Assembly (NCBI GenBank): GCA_009823395.1
Contig: CM020509.1
Coordinates: 16,787,001 to 16,851,000, forward strand
Origin: Thamnaconus septentrionalis
Taxonomy: Eukaryota; Chordata; Actinopteri; Tetraodontiformes; Monacanthidae
DNA length: 64,000 nucleotides
Direction: 5' to 3'
Part shown: in pieces, positions 24,188 to 34,640 of the stretch
How positions within the stretch are numbered: position 1 is the stretch's first letter
Layout: every line of letters starts with the position of its first letter
The notes under the pieces: generated by a model
The model's database searches: none
What the model was told of the DNA's origin: nothing
The model's input: only the letters and a program-made list of their open reading frames with translations
Program-made: the position numbers and the translations under genes

Positions 24188-26134
24188 TTGTGTGTAAACA
24201 GGAAAAAAAAAAAGTCTTGGTTGCAACCAGTGGTTATTTGTGTTGCTGTTGCCCTTATATGCTCATTGACATTCCTCATGTTGTTTATGAGTGGGCAGGA
24301 ACGTCTCCTATAGGTTGCTTCCCCGATCAACCTGAGGCAAACTTCTCTTTCCATCGAAAGTGCGGTAACTTGCCCAGGTCATATTCAAACCAGGCTTGAA
24401 AGGGATCCGGCTGAAGGTTTTTCAGGGTGGAACTGCAAGATTTCAGACTTGAAATCTCAGTCTGAATCTCTTTTAACACAAATATGTCATCTGTGTTCCC
24501 AGAAAAAGAGTCTGCCAGCGTCCAGGTCAACAACTCTCAAAGCTAACAAAGATCAGAAAAAAAAGTGAGCACAGCGTCAAAAAATGATGTGTACCCACTT
24601 TCTTTTCTTTTTTTTTTTTGGAGAAGCCATTTTTGGATCAAGCTTCGATGACGGCTTGTGAAGAGGGGAGGGAGTGTTTCAGGGAAACGCCGGCAGCCGA
24701 CGTTCTCGAGACATCCACATGAACACAAAGAAAAGGGGAGACTGTGCAAGAAAAAGCAGAACATCTCCAGCGTGTTTTTCTTCTTGTCTTCTCGGCGGAA
24801 ACAAGACAGGCTGTCACGGCGAGCTATGAAAAATTAAGGCCTGCAAAATAATACAGGCACCTTCGAGTAAGCGCTGTGAAATATTGAACGGCGAGAGTGA
24901 CGAGCGAAAGAGGCGCGGAGTGGAGTGGCCCTTTATTCCGTGCTGCAGACAAAAAAAAAATCGGACCATGTTTGAGGTCAGAGCATTGTTGTGACTGTGG
25001 CCGGGGATCGTGTGTGTGTGTGTGCGCGCGTGTGTGCGTGCGTGAGTGTGGATGGCCAGTGGCTAGAGGTTTCAGGGTCACACACTGACACGCCTAGGGA
25101 AAGGTGTTTAATGAAGCGATAGACACAGCTGGTGTTTGCCGGGGCAGGCCCCAAGTTACGGCGGAAGGAATGTAAGGTCACTTTTGAGCAGAAGCAGTTT
25201 TAGATTTAAAAAAAAAAACAACCAAGAGGCTCTTTTCTGTGTGTGTGTGGCACTCAGGAGAAGTTGGTGGCATTAGCTAACGCGCGGCAGGTTCACCTTG
25301 GTTTTCGTAGGGTGGCACGCCGCCGCGTTACGTAAAAGGGAAAAGATGACAAACGACTTTGAGGGAGTGCATCTGGCCATCAAACTCCTTTTGTCAATGT
25401 ATCTCCCCTCGCCATGCGCGGGGGCAAAAAGAATTGCGCGGGAAAAGGCACAGCAAAGCAAATCTCATCAAGTAATGTATGGCGGCAATACAATGAACGG
25501 CGAAGGGTAGCCCGGGGGTAATCGATAATTTGAGCCACCAATCTGTTCCAGGTGCTTTATGATGTGACTGAGGTAATTATCACCGGATCGATGGGAGAGT
25601 TTGTTGTGCACAGGGAACGGGCAGGGGAGGGGTAATTGGTTTCTGCCGTCGTTGCCGTCTCATGTACGCGTCCCCCCCCCACACACACACACACACACAC
25701 ACACACCCAACATCAGGAAAAAGGGGGTTGAGAATGACTCACGCTTGCGCCACGAGCACGTGCGTTGGGCTCCGGTCGTTTGCCCCCCTGGGCCAAGCAC
25801 CAATGTTCGGATGGGTCCGTGGGTTTATTTGCATTTGCATGCATCATTAAACGCTAACAAAGGGAGCTTTGGTGATTCTCGGGGCAGGGAAGAATGCACC
25901 GAGGTGGGCGAAGGAGGGACAAGGTAGGAAAATGAATGGAGGGATGAGATTAAAAAAAAAAAAAAGACAAGGGCCACCTTGGTGGAGCAGTTCAATTACC
26001 GGAGAGCAAACCTGCTTGCATTTCTTTGCCCGGCAACATACCGGGAAAAGTGATGATTAAAAGGATTGTGACGGACTTTGACTCTTCAAAAAAAAAAACA
26101 AAAACAGGAAAGGAACCATCTCGTAATGTGACCA
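24188..26134. other. Non-coding stretch with two GT/CA arrays
   Basis: GT/GC-alternating DNA lies at 25011-25050 (TGTGTGTGTGCGCGCG then GTGCGTGCGTGAG) and a (CA)n array at 25679-25707. Overlapping octamers, ATTTGCATTTGCAT, lie at 25827-25840. No credible ORF is present; frames on both strands pass through the repeats. Confidence 0.45.
25679..25707. repeat. (CA)n microsatellite
   Basis: About 14 CA units preceded by a run of C. Confidence 0.93.
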
Positions 26135-26205
26135 ACATCTATGTGTTAAAGGCTCAGTGTGTCAGATTGAGTAACCTCAAGTGGTAAGAAAGCGTACTGC
26201 AAACT
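26135..26205 (+). mobile_element. Possible second MITE family end (TTAAAGGCTCAGTGTGT)
   Basis: ATCTATGTGTTAAAGGCTCA, then GTGTGTCAGATTGAG...CCTCAAGTGGTAAG, resembles the terminus of another fish repeat that I recall as TTAAAGGCTCAGTGTGTAGGATTTAGTGGCATCTAGTGGTGAGG. Only one end is recognisable; the AT-rich 300 bp that follow may be its decayed body. It is distinct from the GTTCA-ended family of copies A to C. Confidence 0.5.
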
Positions 26206-27964
26206 AATATTACAGATGTATTTATTCTGTATTAGATTATGCCCATGGCAATGCTGTCACATTAGTTATAGATTAGATATAGTTATATTAGTTCTACAAA
26301 TATTTGCCTTAAGGACTGCATAGGCTGCCAGCCTTTGCGTAATGAAACTGCAGAAAATGACCAATCCTGCATTTGTGTCTTAGAGTTTCTGTATCCAATT
26401 TTATATTTGTTTAAAAGGCATTCATACTCTACCACATATTAAAATGATATAATACCTTACCTTAGCCTACCTGCTGGTAGGGGTCTGTCCTTTCATAATA
26501 CAGAGTGAAAGTTCGTCTGGGGTTTTCATGTTAGAGGCTCCTTCACGCTGGATTTCTAACAGCTAGGAATTCATTTATGTCGATACAAATTTTCACGTCC
26601 GACGGCTTCTTTGTGCCGTTAGCGACTAATCTCCCTTAATGCTACTTCACACCTCCCAACAATGCTTTCCTCCCAAAAAGCCATTCAGAGACTTGTTCCT
26701 TCATTTTACAGTTCAGAGCACTGTCGTTAAACCAAACCGCCGACTGTCTGTCCTCGGCTGCCATTGACCTCGCATCGTAATTATGACGATGGGGATTTTT
26801 GCACGGTGAGGCTTTAGATGTTGGTTTGTCTCACTTCCAGGGAAGAGAAGCGTCCATCATTTGTTGAATTTACAACTGACTTGATTTGCAAAGTTACCAC
26901 ATCGATGATAAGGTCAACAATTATCTTAAATTGAATGACAACAACACAGCAGATTTACCTGAAATTGCACATTTTTTTATTTGATAGTTAATATTGTGAT
27001 GAAGAAAACTCCTTTATTTATTGTTCCAAATGTGGCTCCCGTCCACCATTGTGCACTTTACTTCCTACCCTTATAGATACAGAATATTTTCCTTATTAAC
27101 TTGATTTTCCTTAGAGCTGGCGGAACATTTAATAATTTTTGTATATAATACCAATTTAAACCTTCTTGGTGAATTATTTGCAACTACCAGGAAAGGCTGC
27201 CAATCCTCGTGCTCACATTGTATGTGTGAGAAAAGCCCGTCGCTCCTATGGTATGGATTAGCTATTGACAATGGAGCTTCCTTTAAAAGCTTTCAGACAG
27301 GTCAGCAACAGTGCTAACGAGACAGACGCATGTCGCCATAATGATTCGTGCTCTCCTGTGCAGCGAGAACTAGAGGTGTGCCTGCTTCTTTTACCATTGT
27401 TTGCTTGATGGCGTCTGTATTACTTAATGCTGAAATTTCTTTAAGTGTAGCTGCTATCCAACTCGCGTCGCCAAGGCACGCTTCAGCCAGGCTTTTTACT
27501 TGTCATTGAGAACAGGTGCAGTGAGGGAAAAAAAAAAGGCATTTCGACATTGGACGATATTGACATTCAACATTGTTGAATCCACTGGTGGCTCTGCACG
27601 TCTGTGCCAAAGCCTTGTGAGTTGAGTGACCAAACTTTCTGACATGTCAGAAATTTATCTGACCTTTCGAATGGCAGCCTGAGGCAGATAATTGGCCCTC
27701 ACTTTGCCCTGTAAACTGTGCAGATAACAATGCCGAACAGAAATCCTTGGCTGTATGGCTCAGCTATCAGACCAAAACGGGTGAAAACTGCACTGTGAGA
27801 GCCCAGTCTCAACCAGCCTTTACTGTTATCCTTGTGCAAAATATTGGCTTTAATTAGCTGCTATAAATACACCTATCCTGACTCTGCTGTCTATTTACTG
27901 TTAGTTTGCCCCTACGGTGCCCTTTTTTTTGTCAGATTTATTATATTGGCACTAGACACAAATC
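26206..27964. other. Non-coding stretch with candidate regulatory block
   Basis: AT-rich with no gene. Sequence at about 27600-27740 is non-repetitive and dense in TGACCTTTCG-, CAGATAATTGG- and GATAACAATG-type motifs, and could be a conserved element. That is inference only. Confidence 0.35.
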
Positions 27965-28018
27965 TCAGATTCAGATTTAGAAGAAAAGCTTTATTTATCC
28001 CCAAGGGGCAATTAGGAG
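27965..28018 (-). mobile_element. Non-LTR/SINE 3' end fragment
   Basis: AGATTCAGATTTAG, then AAGCTTTATTTATCCCCAAG and GGGCAATTAGG, matches the reverse complement of a common fish retroposon tail that I recall as CCTAATTGCCCCTTGGGGATAAATAAAG. The copy is short, with no coding part, and its orientation is minus. Confidence 0.6.
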
Positions 28019-28829
28019 GATAGAACAGTAAATATATTGAGTTTGGTCACCAGAAAAAAAAAAATCCTCAATACTAAAAATAAATTATATTCACAATTGG
28101 TCTCAAAGCTGAATAGCCTCAGTTTGGCCATGATTAAAATGACTACATGTCCTTCCTGTCAACTGTTCATTGTAAAGAGAGCCGAAGCCAACAGCTCCGG
28201 TGACTGATTATCATTCCAAGCAGTGTTTGTCTTTCTTGTCTTTCTTTTTTTCCCATCTAAATATGAAATCAGTGACCCGTGACCATGAAACCCGACCAAA
28301 AAATAAACAATGCATTTGTTGCGGCAGAGTCCATCTCACAATCGCCACACATCATAAGCATTTGCAGAAGTCTTTCTAATCCACGGTAAAATGTGATTGA
28401 TGTGCTCAAAAACACTCCAAGACAGTGCTGCAATCAATTATTTTTGATTTATTGTCTTTGCAGCTTCAGTGTGCGTTGCGTAGCCACGGTAACGAGTCAA
28501 CTGCTTCACCCGGTGCCGCCGTAATCGTTCTTTCTCCGGGGGCCTCCGCATGGCGTAGAATCAACACTCCCCAGCTGCTCATCATATCCCATTACTCCAA
28601 TTCGCAATGAAGGTCATTTTTATCAGCTGACTAGGGGGGGAAGACTGACTTTCAACTGAACCTAATTGAAACTCAGGTGCAGCTTCTCCTCTTTTCTTTT
28701 CTTTTAACCCCCTCCATTTCAATCCGATAATCAACAGAAGTAGATCATCAACGGTTCATCGCACCAGCTGCCAAGAGGCAGGTACGAATGCAAAAAAAAA
28801 AAAGTAAATAGATCTTCTCTGGCTCGCCA
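28019..28829. other. Non-coding stretch containing an X-box match
   Basis: No gene is seen. The sequence from about 28420 to 28620 is more balanced, looks like candidate regulatory DNA, and contains the X-box at 28480-28493 listed separately. Confidence 0.4.
28480..28493 (+). promoter_or_regulatory. RFX X-box motif match
   Basis: GTAGCCACGGTAAC fits GTNRCC-N(0-3)-RGYAAC, the binding consensus of RFX winged-helix factors, with a spacer of 2. Related full matches lie at 50357-50369 and 52105-52117. Binding is not shown by sequence. Confidence 0.4.
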
Positions 28830-29290
28830 TGAGTTAGTGGCAGGAGCTGCAAGGTTACTCGGCGAAGCGCTCGCCGGTAACAAATATCAAAGAGCACTTT
28901 GCCATGTGATCTATGGGCTGCTGATCAGGTGTGATATCAGCTCAACATCGTTATTTTTTTTTCATCGTCGTGATCTAGTGCAATCACTATACGTCGGCCG
29001 CGCTGCCGGTGCCACCGTCCTCGCTAATTACTAATGGTGATTTAATGTAATGGTGCGACCGTTTCCTCTGCCGTGCAGGCTCCATTCCCCTCACTGTTGT
29101 CCTTGTAAATTAGGTGTGCACCATTGATTAATGGTTAACAGCCACCACTCCAGGAGAAGCATAATCAGCAAAGCATTTAATTAAATGGCTGTCTCAATTA
29201 CCTTGCAAACCAATGTTGCTTAAACAGAAGTTAACTTTATTAAAGCCGATGAAAGGTCACGCACCGATGAAGTTTTGCGCCAGTACTCAA
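28830..29290. promoter_or_regulatory. Candidate conserved non-coding element rich in TAAT cores
   Basis: This block lacks repeats and ORFs and is packed with homeodomain-type cores: GCTAATTACTAATGG, ACCATTGATTAATGGT (6-bp arms) at about 29121-29136, the perfect palindrome CATTTAATTAAATG at 29174-29187, and CTCAATTACC. The density and symmetry resemble vertebrate developmental enhancers. Conservation is inferred, not measured. Confidence 0.4.
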
Positions 29291-29688
29291 ATATCGTCCC
29301 TTAAGTGCACGGGTACAGGTGTAAGGCAATTATGGTAAACTGGATGAAGGAAAGAGGGAATGGATATTAATGATATTTCGTATTTCTTCCCTTTTTCTTT
29401 AAGGGAACGTATTGGTGCGGAATGAAAAAGAAAATTGACATATTGAACTCAAACAATGTGGTGCTTTCATTTGCTTGTAATTTACATAAAGAGTGGGACC
29501 ACTTGTAAGGAGGAGGCCATATCACATTATATATCTACAGTTTGTGAATCTACAGTAGGAGATTTTACCCATATGTCGCTGAAAGATATGAGATCAAGAG
29601 GAAGGTTAACGCTAATGTTTGGAATCTCACCTTCGGACACCACTGAAGCTCCCACCCTGGAGTCTTGCGTTGTAATCGAAATTTCCCG

Positions 29689-29690
<2 letters not shown>

Positions 29691-29754
<64 letters not shown>
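29691..29754. repeat. (AT)n microsatellite
   Basis: About 32 uninterrupted AT units followed by a T run. It makes Ile/Tyr frames on both strands. Confidence 0.98.
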
Positions 29755-29759
<5 letters not shown>

Positions 29760-29762
<3 letters not shown>

Positions 29763-30127
29763 TTAGCGGCTGTGTTACTTCTTCAATCACAACAATTCCC
29801 CCCGCTAGTTAATTGCTTCTATCAACTGTTTCAATTCGCGAGCTGCGCGGCAAAAGACAAAGTGCTCAGCCAAACGCGGTGCCCCGTGCCATCAATCATT
29901 GCTCTGTATTAACTACCCCACCTCCCATCTCAAAGAAAACAATTAAAGTTAAACTTGTTGATTTGTTATGGTAGACCATAAATCACGCCGCTGTGCGAGA
30001 ACCCTCCGTCTCCTGGGGCCCCTTTTCATGTTCCTCCATCAGCAGGAGGGGGTTAGAAAGCAAACCGCTTTGAACTCGTCAGCAGCGGCTCTCGCTTACT
30101 CATTTATTAGCGTGTTTGTTTTGAGAA

Positions 30128-30168
<41 letters not shown>

Positions 30169-32848
30169 GCACACTAACAGATAAGTGCCTCGTCACGCTG
30201 GAATATGCCGAATTAAAGCTCCTTACGTGAGCCAGTGAGCCCTGATAAGGCGTTTTGCATTATTCGAACGGAGACGACGGAACCTGCCGCTTGCGTCACT
30301 CTGTCGTTCGGCTCGGCCAAATTGTGTGGGGGAGTCGCCTGTTCACCTCGGCAGGACACTGTTCCCGAAAACGTGTAGTGACACATTGTTTTTCAGGATT
30401 CAGCGCCGCTGTGGCTAACGAGCTCTTCTCCTTCCTCCATGTTCCGTCTTTGGCGGGATTGCAGTTTATTTCGTTGTATTATTTTTCTTTTTTTTCTTTT
30501 TTTTGCTTCATGTTTTTACTCCGGAGAATCCAAATACACAGTGTTGTTAGAGGGGGTTCCATGGGTCTAACTGCACCACTGTCGCCCTGCTTTTGTCTAA
30601 CCGGGTTAAAAACGAGAGAGCGAGTGTGAGAGAGCAAGAGGGAGAGCTGCCCCTGACGCTGTATTGACTTTGAACGCTTGAGTGGGAATGAAACAGTGTT
30701 CTTAAGGATTTGTCTGGAAAGCGTTTACTCCTTGGCCACACCGACTCACTGTCAGCTTTAAGAGGGAAGCCAATGAGAGGGAACTTGTAGCTCGCAGGCT
30801 AATTTCCGAGGCACAGTGACATCTGGGCCCCACACAGAGAGCACGGAACGGCCCGATAACGCAATGGATGGACAACCAATCGAGTGAATTCAAATGTGAA
30901 TGTGAAATGGCTCAAAATATAAAAACGCATCATTTCAGTTCTCCCCGTTGGGGGAAATCTTGTGAAAATCAAATTGCAGAGCTTCTGGGTCAACTTGTTA
31001 CTGTCAGTAGACATTAAATGTTGTCGCCTATGGAGTTGGTATTTACAGAATAATCAAAAAGAGATTATGATGCTTGCCTCTGTTTGAGCTGAGCTTCATC
31101 TGCAAGGTGCACAGTGTGTATTTGCAGTGGATGAAGAAGAGCAAATAGTGGATATTCATCCTGTAGTTGTTTCTGTTGCCGTCTACTCTTTCAAACTCAC
31201 TAATTTAAACAAAAACGTTTGCGCCCGGCGAAGAAAAGCGGCTTTTTCATGTACATAATAACTGGGTTCGGAGCAGAATGGTCTTGTTCTCGCTGAAGGA
31301 CTCCACCTCCGGGAGGAAACAAAAAGTTCTTGGCGTTTTTCAGGAGAGCCGCGCACTCGCAGAGATTCACAAAAAAAAACACCTTGGTGAGCTCACCCAA
31401 CGGGCTATAAATCACACAGACAAGTATGGAACTCTCACATAAGAATTTCCGGAGCTGAAATATGTTCTCCCAGGATATCGGCGGGGAGAAAATCCGCCCG
31501 TGCGAGAGTACATCCTCTCCATCTACAGCGAACGTTGACAACAACCCCGACCCCCCTCCCTCCAAGCTCTTACAACCTGGCGTCGATGAGGAAAGTGCGG
31601 CGTCCGTATCGGCGCCAGCTACCTCAGTGTGAACACAAACAGTGTATTGGCGCTTGCCAATAAAGTCGCGTTGGCTGGTCCCTACTTTGATTTCTGGCGA
31701 GTTTTCAGAGCTGCAGCTCCGCGCGGTCGGAGGCAGCTTAGATAATGAGCGAGAGAAAGTCCTGTGGTACCTGTGGTACCACCGAGTGCGGACCTTAACT
31801 CAAACGGCGGAAAGTAAAGAGCTCCTCACAGGTTCAGCTCCTTCGAGTGAAGCTTCGAGAAGGCATCGACTTCCAGTCGACGTAACGACCTCACAAATAT
31901 CACAATTATTCACAGTTTTTGCTCTTAGTCAGACGTTTGAATGACTAGCAGCTTATTTTCACTTGCTCTGGCTGTGGCCGCAGCTGCTGCGTCATGTTAA
32001 GTGTTGGGATTTTTATTCTTTTTTGTCTCCCTCACATCTCTCACTTGCTAAAAATCACACCATTCCAACTACCAGGAGAGCTCCAGGACCAATTTAGATG
32101 AGAAAATGTGTTGATGGGGGAGCCATGAAGCTTTGATTTATAGGGAGACATTGGCACGATCTTTATGTACTCTTGGCTCATTGATTCCGCCTGCTGCAGG
32201 GGTCTGCGGAAAAATGCCGACGTTTTTGGACCTGCTCAGCACTCCACACAATAACGCCAGGGTGACTGCGAGATCTGCACCAACGCTTTCTGCAGGTTTC
32301 TGGGAGTCTTTTTGAGCTTGGCACACTCTAACAGTCTTACACCGGGGAGGTTTCTTTGTCTCTGCGCAAGCCCAAAAAATGGCAGCAGTGAAACGCTGCT
32401 GTGATTATAGTCAAGAGAGAAGGAGGTGGAGGAGGAGGAGGAGGAGGAGGAGGTGGAGGACGGGGGTGACGCTGGTCAAGCCCTACGTGGAACACAGCAC
32501 TTTTCAAAGATGTGAGGTGAAGCCAAAGAGGGTAATTTCACAGTAAGGGCAGGAAGAACACACAGACATAAACACAAGCACAAGCTGAGAGGTTGATGTT
32601 TGCTTTTTTCTTCTTCTTTCTTCTTCTTCCTCTTCTTCCCTCCAGCACGGTTTTCGGACTGCGACACAGAAAAATGTGCATCTGCTTCGGTGCTGCAAAA
32701 ATACCCCTCTCTGAGAGCCGGTGAGCTGTTTCTTTTTCTGTTCTATTGGTATTCCAGCAGAATAATCAGCACACGACGATGGCGTTCTGCCATCTTCTCT
32801 CTAACATAGCTGACAGATAACTCTAAATCATCTCCTGCTTTAGGGACC

Positions 32849-32850
<2 letters not shown>
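29760..32850. other. Non-coding stretch with simple repeats
   Basis: It holds (ATA)n at 30129-30166, a GGA-rich tract at 32420-32460 and a CT-rich tract at 32605-32645. The longest frame is 124 codons at 30255-30629 and has no domain. A small duplication of CTGTGGTAC lies at about 31762-31780. I see no gene. Confidence 0.45.
30129..30166. repeat. (ATA)n microsatellite
   Basis: About 12 AAT units in AT-rich DNA. Confidence 0.95.
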
Positions 32851-32915
<65 letters not shown>

Positions 32916-32923
32916 TGCTGCTC

Positions 32924-32960
<37 letters not shown>
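32851..32960. repeat. (CTG)n/(CAG)n trinucleotide array, 21 + 12 units
   Basis: A pure run of 21 CTG units (32851-32913) is followed by GATGCTGCTCC, a second pure run of 12 CTG (32925-32960) and another GATGCTGC. The repeated GATGCTGC after each run suggests the array grew by duplication of a CTG-run-plus-GATGCTGC unit. A minus-strand frame at 32743-33096 reads it as poly-Gln and poly-Ala, but the 11-bp interruption shifts frame and the flanks show no protein-like sequence, so I do not call a gene. Confidence 0.97.
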
Positions 32961-32962
<2 letters not shown>

Positions 32963-32969
32963 TGCTGCC

Positions 32970-34353
32970 TAATAATTGTGTCTAATAATTGATTTTTGCT
33001 TTCTTTGTACAAAGCATTTGAGTGGAGGAATACTGCTATTGATAGAGTGACGCGTCCGTGATAAAGAAAAGTAGGCCAGTGTGGCGCTAATGCCACATTT
33101 CATGCAATTTCTGACAGAATGTGTGCTTGACGTAAATGCCAGTGTCGAATTTGTTTCCTTGTTTCGGGCGAAATTTGTCCAAATCAGGGCTCATAAAATA
33201 AACAATGAGATCAAAAGGCATTTTTGGATTCAATGGAAACAAGCAGGGACGGAATTGAAAACTGCATTCACACAGCGTCTTCTGCCCTGTTGCCTTTAAT
33301 GTTGTTCTATTTTCCGTGTAAAAGGCTCAAATTATTTATCAAATGGCCGGCTCAGCAAGCAGGGCCTCCGCTGTTTTCTTCATTTACAAGGGGGGTTATT
33401 TAACCCTCAACCCTTTAATAATGATATCTACTACGACTTAGACCACATCGAATCTCCAGCAAATTGCAGCAAATGAAACATTTTCTATGCAGCATTTTGC
33501 CCCCTTCTCGAGAGGCTGGTCTCTGGATGAGCTGTTTGGTTCTGAGGCGCCTCTGCGAAAGATTTATAGGAGAAATAATACTTGGCAGAGACGACGCACC
33601 ACCTCCTTGTCTGCGTGTGATATATATTCATTAGGACACATGTTGATGCATGCATAACCCTATATGTTTGAGTGAAATTGTGGCTGTTCGCGAATTGCAA
33701 ATGACTCCCTGGAATGGAGTCATGAAATAATATATCAAAAATAGATATTTACGCGCTGCCCACCTGTCTGCACTGTGATGCAAAGCGAGACGGTCCCCCT
33801 AAATAATGGTGGAGCAGATGCGGTGCCGCTTGCGGGCGTCGGCGTTGCGCGCACAGCTGGCGCTTTTCATTGTGTCGCGTACTGCCCTCGAAGCAGGAAG
33901 CCTGTAAATTACTTTTAATGACAAAAGACCGCGTGCGTAATCGAACGCCACGTGGGCTACGTACAGAGAGGGGGAGTCGCCGTGTGCGCGAAAGCTGTTT
34001 GAAGTGCAGTACGTCATCAGCCAAACACTTTAATTCTCCCAGAGAGGAATGCAGTGTAAACCTGACAGCAGAGTCTGAGCCCGGGACTGTGTGGCCAGGG
34101 GGCCTGTGAACTGGCGTTCCATCTGTGCTCTGACAAAATAATCCCCCCTGCGTGACGGCCATCATCCAACTACAGCATTTTCACCGTTTTATCCAAGGTT
34201 AGAGGCTCCCACACTTACTACCCTGCAGGATTTCCACTTATTTTTATTTATTTATCATTGGTAGTAGTAGTAGTAGTAGTAGTAGTAGTATTGACTTATC
34301 ACGTATTTGTGCATCTCTTTAAAGACAAATATAAAAAGAATGCTGCATGTGAG
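32970..34353. other. Non-coding stretch, candidate regulatory DNA at 33320-33480
   Basis: No gene is seen. The 138-codon minus-strand frame at 33749-34165 has no recognisable domain and overlaps opposite-strand frames. Around 33320-33480 the sequence is non-repetitive, with AATTATTTATC and TTTAATAATGATATC motifs, and could be a conserved element. A (GTA)n tract of about 10 units occupies 34260-34290. Confidence 0.4.
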
Positions 34354-34640
34354 TTCAGGGAAAGTCCACCCAAAATTGATATTTCACCTGTTTACCAGTC
34401 ACCAGCGTTTCCCGGTCATCACACTCCCTTCCAGCTTTCATGGCCTGAATAAAATCCACCCACCGGAAAAATGTGGTAGCTGGGTTTTCTATCATTAAAA
34501 AAAACCAACAACAACAACTGTCGAAAAACTCGACACGTCTCCATACTGCTTGTCGACTGTCATCCAAACATCTGGAAGTCAGGACAAGTCCATGTTGACT
34601 TGAAATAACCGTGTTGACACCATGTTTTCAGCCCAAACAT
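34354..34640 (+). mobile_element. MITE copy C, partial (same family as copy A)
   Basis: The left end reads TTCAGGGAAAGTCCACCCAAAATTGATATTTCACC, corresponding to TTAAAGGRACAGTTCACCC of the family. The interior includes GTCTCCATACTGCTTGTCGAC, TCATCCAAACATCTGGAAGT and TTGACTTGAAATAACCGTGTTGACACCATGTTTT. I recall these interior blocks from the abundant fish element (CTCCATACTGCTCGTC...AATCCAAGTCTCCAGAAG...TTGATTTGAAAAGACGACATTTACACCATTTTT). The right terminus is not recognisable, so the copy is truncated or decayed beyond about 34640. Confidence 0.7.

Noticed and set aside
32743..33096. Minus-strand poly-Gln/poly-Ala frame over the CTG array
   Set aside because: The 11-bp interruption switches the repeat from Gln to Ala, the flanks lack protein-like sequence, and no splice or start signals support it.
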